Of a stretch of 49,470 nucleotides of DNA, positions 15,935 to 22,961 are shown piece by piece. A model generated the notes under the pieces. The model ran no database searches. It was given only the letters and a program-made list of their open reading frames with translations, and was not told where the DNA came from. The DNA lies in the IMG/VR virus record IMGVR_UViG_3300044949_001703, positions 1-49,470 of that record; one strand, written 5' to 3'. This stretch comes from a virus. The stretch's first letter is position 1. Each line of letters starts with the position of its first letter. Position numbers and translations under genes: made by a program.

Positions 15935-16056
15935 TTTGTAACCTCAATGCACCATTTATTTCCACGAAGTTCTGCCACAACACTCATATTCAACTTAACA
16001 AGTTCACTAACGATTTCGGCCAATCTTTGAGTTTCATTAAGATAAAGATAAATCAT
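15931..16056 (-). CDS. small hypothetical protein
   Basis: 41 aa. Amphipathic helix then a beta hairpin (SVVAELRGNKWCIEVTK). Supported by 4-nt ATGA overlaps on both sides. Confidence 0.55.
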   Translation of the reverse strand: MIYLYLNETQRLAEIVSELVKLNMSVVAELRGNKWCIEVTK

Positions 16057-16211
16057 TTAGATTCCCCTATTGCATCATCAATATACCAGTCATATTCACC
16101 ATCTCTAGCAAATGCTTCCAAATCCTCACTCAGACTATCAATAGCCAATGTTGCATCTTCGCTATTAGCATCCTCAATTTCTGGAAAATCGAATACCACA
16201 AAAACTTTCAT
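16053..16211 (-). CDS. small acidic protein
   Basis: 52 aa, strongly acidic: KVFVVFDFPEIEDANSEDATLAI then an acidic C-terminal half. Ferredoxin-like beta-alpha-beta start. ATGA overlaps on both sides. Confidence 0.6.
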   Translation of the reverse strand: MKVFVVFDFPEIEDANSEDATLAIDSLSEDLEAFARDGEYDWYIDDAIGESK

Positions 16212-16381
16212 TGTGTATTCTCCACAAAACTATTATCAAAACTCTGAAAAAGACCATCAACATCATCGGTAGTCCAAGGATAGTTAGGACTATTGTTTTC
16301 GTAATGCTTCAAATGCTCACTCAAACATTCTAGAGCATCCAAAATCATTGTCATGTCGTGTTTTTCAATATAGTAGTTCAT
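16208..16381 (-). CDS. small hypothetical protein
   Basis: 57 aa, acidic, helical in its first half. Not recognised. ATGA overlaps on both sides. Confidence 0.6.
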   Translation of the reverse strand: MNYYIEKHDMTMILDALECLSEHLKHYENNSPNYPWTTDDVDGLFQSFDNSFVENTQ

Positions 16382-16530
16382 TTTTCCTCCACAGAAAGAA
16401 TGTGACAGTTATTGGGATAAGCATTTTCACACTGTTCAATAGCGTGTTCTTTATCGTCTGCCATACAGTAGAAAGCGTAAACTTCGTGATGATTTTTGGG
16501 CCAATAGTATTTTACAAGATACTGTTTCAT
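16378..16530 (-). CDS. small hypothetical protein
   Basis: 50 aa. Aromatic N-terminus (MKQYLVKYYWPKNHHEVYAFYCM), then a helix. ATG 16530 follows AGGAG, and a longer frame upstream would cover the promoter. First gene of a run of five ATGA-coupled small ORFs. Confidence 0.65.
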   Translation of the reverse strand: MKQYLVKYYWPKNHHEVYAFYCMADDKEHAIEQCENAYPNNCHILSVEEK

Positions 16531-16551
16531 ATTATCTCCTGCGTTGGTGCT

Positions 16552-16580
16552 AGTATATAACACTTATCGGCAGTTGTCAA
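16552..16580 (-). promoter_or_regulatory. sigma70-type promoter with CCGATA box
   Basis: TTGACA (16575-16580), 17-bp spacer with ACTGCCGATA, TATACT (16552-16557). Confidence 0.8.
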
Positions 16581-16589
16581 CAGCGACAT

Positions 16590-16679
16590 TTAGAATAAAT
16601 CGCCATATCCATTAACATAATCGCTAACTCTAACACTAACCATATAAATGCCAATAAATAAAAATACTAGAGCAATCAT
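16590..16679 (-). CDS. single-helix micro membrane protein
   Basis: 29 aa: MIALVFLFIGIYMVSVRV hydrophobic helix plus a short polar end. The ATGA overlap with the gene upstream is the main support. Confidence 0.45.
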   Translation of the reverse strand: MIALVFLFIGIYMVSVRVSDYVNGYGDLF

Positions 16680-16996
16680 TTCTTAGCCTTTTTCTGTGAT
16701 AACCTTGTTTCGCTCTTTCTTGACTGAGGGGCTTTAGGAATCTTTTCCCACTTTTTATCCACAATTTCTTCACCAGTATGGTAATCAATAACTGGCTTAT
16801 TACAAGACTCTATCATTTTAGAGAGAACATTCTTTAAACCCTCAAGATCATCACTAATAGGATAAGTTGGATTTTCAGATATATTCACAATATCCCCATT
16901 CTCATCAGTATAAACTGAATGAACTCCATAACTAATATCAATATCCCCAAGAGGAATTTTAGTTACACATTTAACAACTCTATAACTCCAACTCAT
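16676..16996 (-). CDS. hypothetical protein
   Basis: 106 aa. N-terminal SWSYRVVKC, YGVHSVYTDENGDI and DDLEGLKNVLSKMIESCNKPV form a conserved-looking small domain found in phages and bacteria, function unknown. Basic C-terminal tail. ATGA junctions. Confidence 0.65.
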   Translation of the reverse strand: MSWSYRVVKCVTKIPLGDIDISYGVHSVYTDENGDIVNISENPTYPISDDLEGLKNVLSKMIESCNKPVIDYHTGEEIVDKKWEKIPKAPQSRKSETRLSQKKAKK

Positions 16997-17187
16997 TTCT
17001 TTTCCCCAATAGTCTTATATATAAAATCGGCCAAACCTTTTAATTCTTCTACACTACAACCAGATTCTACATCGCTATCATTTTGGTTATCAACAACAGA
17101 AAAATAAAATTCTCCAGAAGTAAACTTAGTAATAAGAATATTTATTCGTTTGTTTTTATCCAAATGATATTGTTCAGTTTTAAGCAT
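16993..17187 (-). CDS. small protein with EELKGLADFI tail (copy B)
   Basis: 64 aa, paralogue of 15749-15934 (shared C-terminal ELKGLADFI). Beta-rich N-terminal part. Its ATG shares a base with a TAA upstream. Confidence 0.6.
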   Translation of the reverse strand: MLKTEQYHLDKNKRINILITKFTSGEFYFSVVDNQNDSDVESGCSVEELKGLADFIYKTIGEKK

Positions 17188-17249
17188 TATTTTATCGTTT
17201 TGTGGGCCAGATGCCCATTCTGATCTGATTGTTTTGATTGTTTGCCCAT
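17187..17249 (-). CDS. putative micro-ORF
   Basis: 20 aa, polar. GGGAAG lies just before the ATG and the stop overlaps the next start by one base, as elsewhere in this operon. No other support. Confidence 0.3.
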   Translation of the reverse strand: MGKQSKQSDQNGHLAHKTIK

Positions 17250-17256
17250 TACTTCC

Positions 17257-17433
17257 CTATTTACCATAATTAAAGAATTGATTATTAGTTTTTAGGGGAT
17301 TGATTTGTCGCAAACGATTCAAAATAACGGTCAAATTTCTTGCTTCTGGAATGATTTTTTCATGTAGAGTATCACCCACAACCCTTTTCAAGAGGGCGAT
17401 TTCTTTATCGGTCAACAATACATTCCTATACAT
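17257..17433 (-). CDS. small hypothetical protein
   Basis: 58 aa. Basic, helical: LLTDKEIALLKRVVGDTLHEKIIPEARNLTVILNRLRQ. Not recognised. Lies 45 bp downstream of a good promoter. Confidence 0.65.
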   Translation of the reverse strand: MYRNVLLTDKEIALLKRVVGDTLHEKIIPEARNLTVILNRLRQINPLKTNNQFFNYGK

Positions 17434-17477
17434 AATTCACTATACCTATTAAGAAAAATACCCTTACTACCAATACC

Positions 17478-17506
17478 AGTATACAGGACGAAACCATTGT
17501 TGTCAA
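17478..17506 (-). promoter_or_regulatory. sigma70-type promoter, CCGATA upstream of -35
   Basis: TTGACA (17501-17506), 17-bp spacer, TATACT (17478-17483). Here CCGATA lies just upstream of the -35 box (about 17513-17518) instead of in the spacer. Confidence 0.7.
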
Positions 17507-17620
17507 CTGGGTTTATCGGCCATTTCCTATACTGGTCTTTAATCGTTTTTTACCACGGGCATATGCAATAAGTTAAAATTGTCCGATTTAAATGGCAAAG
17601 TACATATGAAAACCATTAAA

Positions 17621-17794
17621 TTACCGTGAATTATTGATATTCTCAGATTGATCAGAGGTAAAAACTGTGGTATTTGTATAGGGTTCCAGATAGTATTTGA
17701 CTAAATATTTGGTAGAAGCCATAGTAAATACTGTGACAATAGCAACAAGTATCAATGATTTAATAAAAGGCTCGTGAAATTCATTAATTTTCAT
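17621..17794 (-). CDS. small membrane protein
   Basis: 57 aa. One transmembrane helix at about 11-30, then a polar Asn/Thr/Ser-rich tail. GAGGA precedes ATG 17794. Overlaps its upstream neighbour by 11 nt. Confidence 0.6.
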   Translation of the reverse strand: MKINEFHEPFIKSLILVAIVTVFTMASTKYLVKYYLEPYTNTTVFTSDQSENINNSR

Positions 17795-17915
17795 AATCGT
17801 CCTCATTTTCTATAAAATCCGATAAATATAGTAAAAATAACGAATAGATAATTATGCAGGAAGAAAGTATGTGTGGCCCATAGTATTCTAAAAGACCAAG
17901 GGGGTTATCGTTCAT
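17784..17915 (-). CDS. small membrane protein
   Basis: 43 aa. Hydrophobic helix at about 16-33 and an acidic C-terminus. No clear Shine-Dalgarno; relies on an ATGA-type overlap with the upstream ORF. Confidence 0.5.
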   Translation of the reverse strand: MNDNPLGLLEYYGPHILSSCIIIYSLFLLYLSDFIENEDDYEN

Positions 17916-18061
17916 TGTTTTTTCTTGTGTGGTGGAAAGAAGTAGTCCATAACAGTTTTACAAATTCCACAAGTTCTATTTTTCTTTTTCTTCTCGTTGC
18001 TATTATAGTTGCAAGTTTTCTTTTGGCTCTTGATTTTCTTTGACACTTTTTTCTTAGTCAT
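17912..18061 (-). CDS. small very basic protein with CxxC
   Basis: 49 aa, Lys-rich (14 Lys in the first 32 residues), with C17 and RTCGICKTV. Likely binds nucleic acid, perhaps with zinc. Overlaps both neighbours. Confidence 0.55.
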   Translation of the reverse strand: MTKKKVSKKIKSQKKTCNYNSNEKKKKNRTCGICKTVMDYFFPPHKKKQ

Positions 18062-18209
18062 CTAATATTACTCCACCATAATCACTATCATAATTTTTTC
18101 TAATAGGTTTTTTAACTTTCTCAATAACTATTTTTGTGGGACATAAAAAATCCATGAGCAAAGCAAATATTCCTATAAATGATAAAACTCCTACTGCATA
18201 AATAAACAT
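18054..18209 (-). CDS. small membrane protein
   Basis: 51 aa from ATG 18209: hydrophobic helix FIYAVGVLSFIGIFALLMDFL and a charged tail. Earlier in-frame ATGs (18233 and further) fall inside an S repeat, so the inner start is preferred, with weak GCGAGA upstream. Confidence 0.5.
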   Translation of the reverse strand: MFIYAVGVLSFIGIFALLMDFLCPTKIVIEKVKKPIRKNYDSDYGGVILDD

Positions 18210-18212
18210 GAA

Positions 18213-18450
18213 AATCTCGCTGACTGCAACCATACAAACCAAATCTGAAAGATGGAGTGGGACAACCCAACCTTCCTTTTATGGTATCTCAAAAGGTAAC
18301 AGGACCAACCAGACTATTTATTAATTGACCATCATATCTCGCTGACTACAACCAAAAAAACCAATCCTAAATAATAGGGTGATACAAAATTATACCCTAA
18401 ATCTCGCTGACTATCGCCAAGACCGCAATCAGATTATATTAGATGGTACA
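18213..18450 (-). repeat. three tandem S elements
   Basis: Three degenerate copies (about 18213-18265, 18335-18387, 18401-18450) downstream of tRNA-Ser. On the minus strand each has TTGT-C-C at its start, a hairpin region, and ends with GGYTGYAGTCAGCGAGA (third copy diverged). G-U pairs in GTTG/CAGC are only possible in minus-strand RNA, so the element is probably transcribed leftwards. No gene was found in this stretch. Confidence 0.6.
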
Positions 18451-18451
18451 A

Positions 18452-18537
18452 CGGAAAGAGAGGGATTCGAACCCCCGGAGGTTATTAGCCTCGTCGGTTT
18501 AGTAAACCGGTGCATTAGACCACTCTGCCATCTTTCC
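18452..18537 (-). tRNA. tRNA-Ser (anticodon ACU)
   Basis: Class II tRNA with acceptor GGAAAGA/TCTTTCC, long variable arm (GAGG/CCTC pairing), T arm GGGGGTTCGAATCCCTC and discriminator G. Anticodon loop TTACTAA gives ACU, reading AGU (and AGC if A34 is deaminated to inosine). The usual bacterial anticodon is GCU; A34 is unusual. Confidence 0.85.
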
Positions 18538-18540
18538 AAA

Positions 18541-18568
18541 AATAAACCCCCAAGATTTCTCAAGGGGG
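18541..18568 (-). terminator. intrinsic terminator
   Basis: Minus-strand hairpin CCCCCTTGAG-AAAT-CTTGGGGG followed by TTTATTTTT. It lies between the secreted-protein gene and tRNA-Ser and ends the upstream transcript. Confidence 0.7.
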
Positions 18569-18629
18569 CTTATCTTTATGACCTACATTAGACAAGTCTT
18601 AATGACCCTTCCTTTGTCAATCATATTAT

Positions 18630-18845
18630 TCAGCGAGTCCTTGTTACTGTGCGACTATTGCAACGACAACTATTTGTGCAACCCGTAACAACTCGACGAG
18701 GAAGTTTAACGGTTTCTCTTACAACAGTCTTTGTAACACTAACTGTTTTTCGTGGCAGGGAGCAAATACCATTAGCACAATCACCACCAAAAGATAGTGA
18801 AGCCATACCAAAAACAATCATAAGAGCCACAATCAAATTCTTCAT
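18630..18845 (-). CDS. small secreted basic Cys-containing protein
   Basis: 71 aa. Signal peptide MKNLIVALMIVFGMASLSFG, mature part with CANGIC, a Val/Thr/Arg-rich middle and GCTNSCRC near the C-terminus. Probably exported; role unknown. Confidence 0.65.
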   Translation of the reverse strand: MKNLIVALMIVFGMASLSFGGDCANGICSLPRKTVSVTKTVVRETVKLPRRVVTGCTNSCRCNSRTVTRTR

Positions 18846-18943
18846 AATAAATCTCCGGAAGTTAAAAATAAACTGTCAAATCCTTTTGACTACTAACTTA
18901 TAGTAATGGAAATTGGCTAACTGGCAACATCCATTTCTATTAA

Positions 18944-19015
18944 CTGCTCGACTAGGATTCGAACCTAGAACCTACGCATTAACAGTGCGCCGCACTACCG
19001 TTGTGCTATCGAGCA
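18944..19015 (-). tRNA. tRNA-Asn (anticodon GUU)
   Basis: Acceptor TGCTCGA/TCGAGCA, D arm with GG, anticodon stem GCGCA/TGCGT with loop CTGTTAA, T arm CTAGG-TTCGAAT-CCTAG, discriminator G. Confidence 0.92.
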
Positions 19016-19269
19016 TCATTTTCTAATTCTTCTATAATAGGCGCATAAAAAGACTTTTCTAACAGGGACTCTAAATACTCCTGACTATCTATGATATTGT
19101 ATTCTAAAGTTGGTTTATTATTTGGCAACTGTGGCAAAATAATTTCACCATCAACATAATCTTTGTACTTATTGTAGTCCCGATAATCATTGGTGATAGG
19201 AGCTTGGGAGACTAATAGTACAGAAGATATGGTTAGTGGTACTAACATAAAAAAAATGATGGTTGACAA
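19006..19269 (-). CDS. small secreted or membrane-anchored protein
   Basis: 87 aa from TTG 19269 or 80 aa from ATG 19248. N-terminal hydrophobic segment FFMLVPLTISSVLLVSQAP looks like a signal peptide; the rest is acidic and soluble. The stop codon lies 10 nt inside the tRNA-Asn gene. Confidence 0.5.
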   Translation of the reverse strand: MSTIIFFMLVPLTISSVLLVSQAPITNDYRDYNKYKDYVDGEIILPQLPNNKPTLEYNIIDSQEYLESLLEKSFYAPIIEELENDAR

Positions 19270-19459
19270 ACTAAAACTACAGGTTATATATTATGCAGAG
19301 GCGGGGTAATAATACTTATATATACAAACTCCTCTTTCTTTCTAGTTAATCTTACTAAGACCATGAACAAAACCTAGTGTGATACTCGCAACGAACATTA
19401 GGGATAAGATAATAAAACTCCTTTAGAAATTACATTTGACAGACCCACCCGACTGCACC
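19270..19459 (-). other. leader region without a clear gene
   Basis: Transcribed from the promoter at 19460-19488. It holds two Shine-Dalgarno-like boxes (AAGGAG and GAGGAG) and an 18-codon ATG frame (MFVASITLGFVHGLSKIN) that resembles a micro membrane peptide, but the spacing to the AAGGAG is too long for confidence. Nothing else seen. Confidence 0.3.
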
Positions 19460-19488
19460 ATTATACCTTATCGGCACAGTGGATGCAA
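19460..19488 (-). promoter_or_regulatory. sigma70-type promoter with CCGATA box
   Basis: TTGCAT (19483-19488), 17-bp spacer containing GTGCCGATAAGG, TATAAT (19460-19465). Confidence 0.65.
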
Positions 19489-19519
19489 ACCCTTGAGGGA
19501 CAAGGGGTTAGATATCATA

Positions 19520-19699
19520 CTAGAATTCGTTACGCGGCGGGAAATCTTTTACTGAATACAATTCCACAGTCTCATTATAATCAAGACCCAAATATTGGCT
19601 TAATTCTGTATCCACAAGAGTATCCCAGTATTCTTTAGGATCAGTTCCATGCTCGCTATTATAAGTAATCTTAAGTGTTACATAGGATGTTTTTAACAT
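19520..19699 (-). CDS. small hypothetical protein
   Basis: 59 aa. Acidic; SYVTLKITYNSEHGTDPKEYWDTLVDTELSQYLGLDYNETVEL suggests a small alpha/beta fold. TAATG junction with its upstream gene. Confidence 0.6.
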   Translation of the reverse strand: MLKTSYVTLKITYNSEHGTDPKEYWDTLVDTELSQYLGLDYNETVELYSVKDFPPRNEF

Positions 19700-19863
19700 T
19701 ACTTTTCTCCCCTATCAATTCTATCCAGAAAAATATTCGCCGTTCTAATATAAGCCTTCATACTCTCCAGATAAGTATCCTTATGGGTATCAACATAGTA
19801 CTGGGCTTGAATTCCAATTTTATCGGCCACATAAATTAATGCTTCACTATTAGTCATACTCAT
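19699..19863 (-). CDS. small hypothetical protein
   Basis: 54 aa, helical, not recognised. GGAG precedes ATG 19863. Confidence 0.6.
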   Translation of the reverse strand: MSMTNSEALIYVADKIGIQAQYYVDTHKDTYLESMKAYIRTANIFLDRIDRGEK

Positions 19864-19895
19864 ATTAAACTCCTCTCTGCTTAATAGACTATTAC

Positions 19896-19950
19896 TTTTG
19901 GCTGACTATCAGCAACGTCAGCAAATCCGAAGGATTAGGTAATACAGATA
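19896..19950 (-). repeat. S element (copy 4)
   Basis: Minus strand: CCTAATCC-TTC-GGATTTG hairpin followed by GCTGATAGTCAGC hairpin. Lies in the leader of the small-gene pair at 19520-19863. Confidence 0.65.
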
Positions 19951-19999
19951 AGGGTGGGAAAATAAATGGACTGACAATAATATCAATCTCATTCTTATC

Positions 20000-20027
20000 C
20001 TAAACCCTTACACAGCAACCACTTACG
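20000..20027 (-). repeat. half R element
   Basis: A single degenerate arm pair (CTAAACCCTTAC ... CTTACG) without a GC core, close to the full R1 copy. Confidence 0.4.
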
Positions 20028-20092
20028 CTCATTGTATCGTCTAGCCACCAGGGTTGCAATCAAGGTTTTTGAGATTGTTTGACAAAAACTAA

Positions 20093-20174
20093 ACGTAACC
20101 CCTTGGTACTAAATAACTTACAAGAATTGGGGCGGCCCGCCGGGTCGTAAGTGCTGCCGTAGCAACGACTTACG
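20093..20174 (-). repeat. R element copy 1
   Basis: Divergent left arm, GC core GGGGCGGCCCGCC, and a good right hairpin TCGTAAGTGCT/AGCAACGACTTACGA. Immediately downstream of the DUF932 gene end. Confidence 0.6.
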
Positions 20175-20202
20175 ATTACCGGTTTTGGGCCTACTTATAA
20201 TT

Positions 20203-21153
20203 TCAGATCGCGTTGGCAAACTCCATAGCCTTGGTGAGAGCCTTGATATTATCGTTGGCGTTCAAACCGAACCACAGAGAATCGAGCCGATTATCCTCGG
20301 TGCGACCCTTTGCATAGTTCAGATACTCATTGAACCCATTATAAGCAGCCCACCATGTACCACGCACACCCGTTGCCGATTGCTTCGGCCCTTCGATGCG
20401 AGTGAGAATATCGTCCATAATATTACGGGTACGAGTCTTGATATCATCATCAGCCGTACCCTCAATGTCGAGCATGGTTTTAACATATCGACGAACATCA
20501 CCCTGATTAAAATTCTTGCTAGCAAGGAAACGGAACTGATCCGCTGTAGCCTCAAACTCCGCATTAATATTGTCCATAATATCACGCACATTTTCCAGAT
20601 TGGTCTTGCTGGAACGTGTGTGACGAATACGGATCAACTTGCTACCACTACCCTTGCTATGAGCCATAGCCATAGTGTTAGCACAAACCACGCGAATCGG
20701 AGTGTATCCAACGCGAATGGCAGTTGTACCATCGTGGCTATTACTCAGCAGGATAAACTTGCAAACCTCATCACCACGCACAATCTCGCTATTGTCACGG
20801 TTGAGTTGAGCAAGCACCCAAACCTTTTGTCCGAAATGCAAAGAACCAGCAGTATGCAATACACACTCGCCAGCGTCGATAAAAGGCTGGAACCAGTCGA
20901 AAGCGTCAACATTCTGGAGCGGCGTATAACGCGGCCCCACAACGCCCAGAATACTACCATCATTTTTGCGATATGTGGCTCGGGCATCCACTGGTTCACC
21001 GTCACCAGTAAACAAATCCTTCAAACCAACTTCCCAATCCAGACCAGCGGCAGTAATTGCCTCCGAAACAGTGGGAGCCTCGTCCAGTTGATTCCCGAGT
21101 CCGTGCCAAGGAGTCTCACCAACAAACATCATTTGTTCAACAGCATGAGCCAT
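20203..21153 (-). CDS. DUF932 family phage/plasmid-like protein
   Basis: 316 aa. Starts MAHAVEQMMFVGETPWHGLG, then LDWEVGLKDL, the ILLSNSHDGTTAIRVGYTPIRVVCANTM block and C-terminal WWAAYNGFNEYLNY, which together identify the DUF932 (TIGR03299-type) family. Found in many large phages and plasmids; role unknown, suspected in replication or DNA metabolism. More GC-rich than its neighbours. ATG 21153 has AAGGGA upstream. Confidence 0.85.
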   Translation of the reverse strand: MAHAVEQMMFVGETPWHGLGNQLDEAPTVSEAITAAGLDWEVGLKDLFTGDGEPVDARATYRKNDGSILGVVGPRYTPLQNVDAFDWFQPFIDAGECVLHTAGSLHFGQKVWVLAQLNRDNSEIVRGDEVCKFILLSNSHDGTTAIRVGYTPIRVVCANTMAMAHSKGSGSKLIRIRHTRSSKTNLENVRDIMDNINAEFEATADQFRFLASKNFNQGDVRRYVKTMLDIEGTADDDIKTRTRNIMDDILTRIEGPKQSATGVRGTWWAAYNGFNEYLNYAKGRTEDNRLDSLWFGLNANDNIKALTKAMEFANAI

Positions 21154-21196
21154 TATCGTCCCTTTCGTGTTACTTGTTCTTCGTTCCGATGCTCTG

Positions 21197-21225
21197 ATTC
21201 TACAGTATGATATCGGCAAAGTCAA
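21197..21225 (-). promoter_or_regulatory. sigma70-type promoter with CCGATA box
   Basis: TTGACT (21220-21225), 17-bp spacer TTGCCGATATCATACTG, TAGAAT (21197-21202). Confidence 0.8.
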
Positions 21226-21254
21226 GCGGAAAGTTTGAGAAAAAAATACTTTTC

Positions 21255-21333
21255 CTAACTCGTTGTGGCATAAGGAGTTACGATGAGCGGGGCCGCCAGC
21301 CTCTCCCTAAGTGCTTACAGGCTATAGATTTAG
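21255..21333 (-). repeat. R element copy 2
   Basis: Two arm pairs around GGGGCCGCCAGCC. The stop codon of the phosphoribosyltransferase gene (21322-21324) lies inside its right hairpin, so it forms the 3' end of that mRNA. Confidence 0.7.
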
Positions 21334-21801
21334 AAGAGGTATGCCAAGATCACGCTGGCAAAGTTTAGATCCGGCCTCATCATCCTTGTATGCTGTTTCG
21401 TGAGGCAGATAACAATAAACTCCCATACAAATTGCTCGGGAATATTCTTTCTTAATTTTATTCTTAATATCTTTAATTGTACTGCCAGAGCAAATTAGAT
21501 CATCCACAATAACGTATCTAAAAGGAGCAACACCTTCTACCATATGCTCACTATAACACTTCTCACCCTTACGCACCAAAACAATATTTTTATTGAGCAA
21601 TTCTGCAATCTGTGGAACCACCATCATGCCACTAGCACCACAACAGGCTATGCTATCAAAACTATCACTAATTTTACGCAGATCACAAACGGCCCTAATA
21701 ATAATCTTATTTCGAACCTTGTGATTCAAAACATGGCAAGTGTGGCTAGCAGCCTGGATATACTTGCCTTCTTCGGTGCGATTAACGTTTGTAGTAATCA
21801 T
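21322..21801 (-). CDS. phosphoribosyltransferase-like protein
   Basis: 159 aa. VIVDDLICSGSTIKD (97-111) is the PRPP-binding loop of type I phosphoribosyltransferases; ACCGASGMMVVP and VLVRKGEKC fit the preceding fold elements. Probably salvages a nucleobase or makes an NAD precursor; substrate not shown. ATG 21801 is chosen because longer forms read into the tRNA. Confidence 0.75.
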   Translation of the reverse strand: MITTNVNRTEEGKYIQAASHTCHVLNHKVRNKIIIRAVCDLRKISDSFDSIACCGASGMMVVPQIAELLNKNIVLVRKGEKCYSEHMVEGVAPFRYVIVDDLICSGSTIKDIKNKIKKEYSRAICMGVYCYLPHETAYKDDEAGSKLCQRDLGIPLLNL

Positions 21802-21804
21802 AAA

Positions 21805-21893
21805 AACGGATGGTTGGATTCGAACCAACTAAAGAGAAGAATAAGAAAGGATGATTCCTTATGATAGATTGCTGTCCCACCAGCAGCATCCGT
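21805..21893 (-). tRNA. unusual tRNA, anticodon probably CAU
   Basis: Acceptor ACGGATG/CATCCGT (7 bp), T arm GTTGG-TTCGAAT-CCAAC, D arm GCTG/CAGC. The anticodon loop ATCATAA gives CAU (Met or Ile2), but its stem has a mismatch and the variable region is about 24 nt and pyrimidine-rich without clear pairing. Either a degenerate tRNA or a decorated one. Confidence 0.55.
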
Positions 21894-21906
21894 TCAGAAG
21901 AGAAGG

Positions 21907-22092
21907 CTAATCGTCAATTTCCTCAGTTAGATTGTGGTAATAGTTTTCCCAGTCCGAGTGGCTAACAGTTTCCTCATCATACTCATCATATTCCTCATCG
22001 CATGAGTACAAGTCATCACAGTCTCTAGCAAGGCTATCGTAATCAAAAGTATCGCTATCGTCACCGTAATAATCTTCGTTATCATATCTCAT
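21907..22092 (-). CDS. small very acidic protein
   Basis: 61 aa with about 40% Asp/Glu and many Tyr, two Cys. AAAGG precedes ATG 22092. A similar but longer acidic protein lies at 29337-29600. Possibly a DNA mimic, though nothing proves it. Confidence 0.6.
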   Translation of the reverse strand: MRYDNEDYYGDDSDTFDYDSLARDCDDLYSCDEEYDEYDEETVSHSDWENYYHNLTEEIDD

Positions 22093-22113
22093 AAGCCTTT
22101 CTCCTTTTCTACC

Positions 22114-22142
22114 ACTATACACCAAACCGGTCAAACTGTCAA
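22114..22142 (-). promoter_or_regulatory. sigma70-type promoter abutting tRNA-Lys
   Basis: TTGACA (22137-22142), 17-bp spacer, TATAGT (22114-22119). The -35 box begins at the base after the tRNA-Lys 3' end. Confidence 0.7.
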
Positions 22143-22215
22143 TGGGCCATGAAGGACTCGAACCTTCAACCTACAACTTAAAAGGATGCTGCTCTGCCAA
22201 TTGAGCTAATGGCCC
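22143..22215 (-). tRNA. tRNA-Lys (anticodon UUU)
   Basis: Acceptor GGGCCAT/ATGGCCC, D arm GCTC-AATTGGCA-GAGC, anticodon loop CTTTTAA, T arm GAAGG-TTCGAGT-CCTTC, discriminator A. Confidence 0.92.
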
Positions 22216-22225
22216 GTTTTCTACC

Positions 22226-22253
22226 ATTATACACTATGCTATCGGCTTGTCAA
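22226..22253 (-). promoter_or_regulatory. promoter of tRNA-Lys with CCGATA box
   Basis: TTGACA (22248-22253), 16-bp spacer AGCCGATAGCATAGTG, TATAAT (22226-22231). Confidence 0.8.
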
Positions 22254-22268
22254 CCCCAAAAACTTTAG

Positions 22269-22340
22269 TGACCCCACAGGGAATCGAACCCTGATTTTAT
22301 CCGTGAAAGGGATACGTACTAGCCGTTATACGATGGGGCC
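22269..22340 (-). tRNA. tRNA-Glu (anticodon UUC)
   Basis: Acceptor GGCCCCA/TGGGGTC, anticodon stem TATCC/GGATA with loop CTTTCAC, T arm CAGGG-TTCGATT-CCCTG, discriminator A. Confidence 0.92.
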
Positions 22341-22370
22341 ACACTCGCAACTCAAACGTCAGCCTCCGAA

Positions 22371-22441
22371 TTCCGAGGCTAGGATTCGAACCCAGACAAA
22401 GAGATCCAAAGTCTCCAGTGCTACCGTTACACCACCTCGGA
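22371..22441 (-). tRNA. tRNA-Gln (anticodon UUG)
   Basis: Acceptor TCCGAGG/CCTCGGA, anticodon stem GGAGA/TCTCT with loop CTTTGGA, T arm CTGGG-TTCGAAT-CCTAG, discriminator A. Confidence 0.92.
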
Positions 22442-22442
22442 G

Positions 22443-22515
22443 GGCCGATGGAGGGAATCGAACCCCCGACAGGTTGTTTACAAAACAACTACTCTACCAA
22501 CTGAGTTACATCGGC
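22443..22515 (-). tRNA. tRNA-Thr (anticodon UGU)
   Basis: Acceptor GCCGATG/CATCGGC, anticodon stem GTTGT/ACAAC with loop TTTGTAA, T arm GGGGG-TTCGATT-CCCTC. The discriminator is C, unusual for tRNA-Thr. Confidence 0.9.
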
Positions 22516-22524
22516 AATCTACAT

Positions 22525-22553
22525 ATCATAATCACGACGCCAACTCTTGTCAA
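22525..22553 (-). promoter_or_regulatory. promoter of the Thr-Gln-Glu tRNA cluster
   Basis: TTGACA (22548-22553), 17-bp spacer, TATGAT (22525-22530); no CCGATA. The TGA stop of the upstream gene (22550-22552) is inside the -35 box. Confidence 0.75.
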
Positions 22554-22903
22554 CGGCGGATCGGGTACGTTCCCGCTTGGGTCGGTTGTCCATTACCGTG
22601 TCCCGATGCTCCCTGTGACCCGTTGCCAGTTCCCAGCGTTGCTTGACCTTGATTTTCACGTTTTCGTATTTGCGGCGGCTTGTCATACCATAACCCATCG
22701 TTGTGAAGATACCACGTTTTATTATTATTAGGATCGTATGCTACTTGATACATGAAGTATTGTAGCGGTTGAGCCTGTTTTCTTTCAAGTCTAAACGTAT
22801 CCACTATCTCGGGATGAGAATCAGTATAATGCTTCATCTCTCCCCAAACTAACACTACCAATCCCAGTAGTGCTACGATTAGTTGTACCACAGTCTGTTT
22901 CAC
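22550..22903 (-). CDS. membrane-anchored protein with Gly/Gln-rich tail
   Basis: 117 aa from GTG 22903 with GGGAG upstream. Hydrophobic N-terminal anchor (residues 4-21), soluble middle with YDPNNNKTWYLHNDGLWYDK, then a low-complexity GQATLGTGNGSQGASGHGNGQ tail. Function unknown. A CCGATA box and TATAAA lie upstream (22917-22945) but the -35 is poor. Confidence 0.6.
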   Translation of the reverse strand: MKQTVVQLIVALLGLVVLVWGEMKHYTDSHPEIVDTFRLERKQAQPLQYFMYQVAYDPNNNKTWYLHNDGLWYDKPPQIRKRENQGQATLGTGNGSQGASGHGNGQPTQAGTYPIRR

Positions 22904-22961
22904 TTGTCAACTCCCTTTATACACCATTTATCGGCCATTCTCTAGCGAACCTTTAGTTTTT

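Noticed and set aside
20185-21210. 341-codon plus-strand ORF opposite the DUF932 gene
   Set aside because: Exact antisense of a recognised family with a promoter and Shine-Dalgarno on the minus strand; its translation is low-complexity and has no start signal.
22303-22731. 142-codon plus-strand ORF across four tRNA genes
   Set aside because: It is the reverse complement of tRNA-Glu, -Gln and -Thr; the GGNRTPDRL-type peptide is a classic tRNA antisense artefact.
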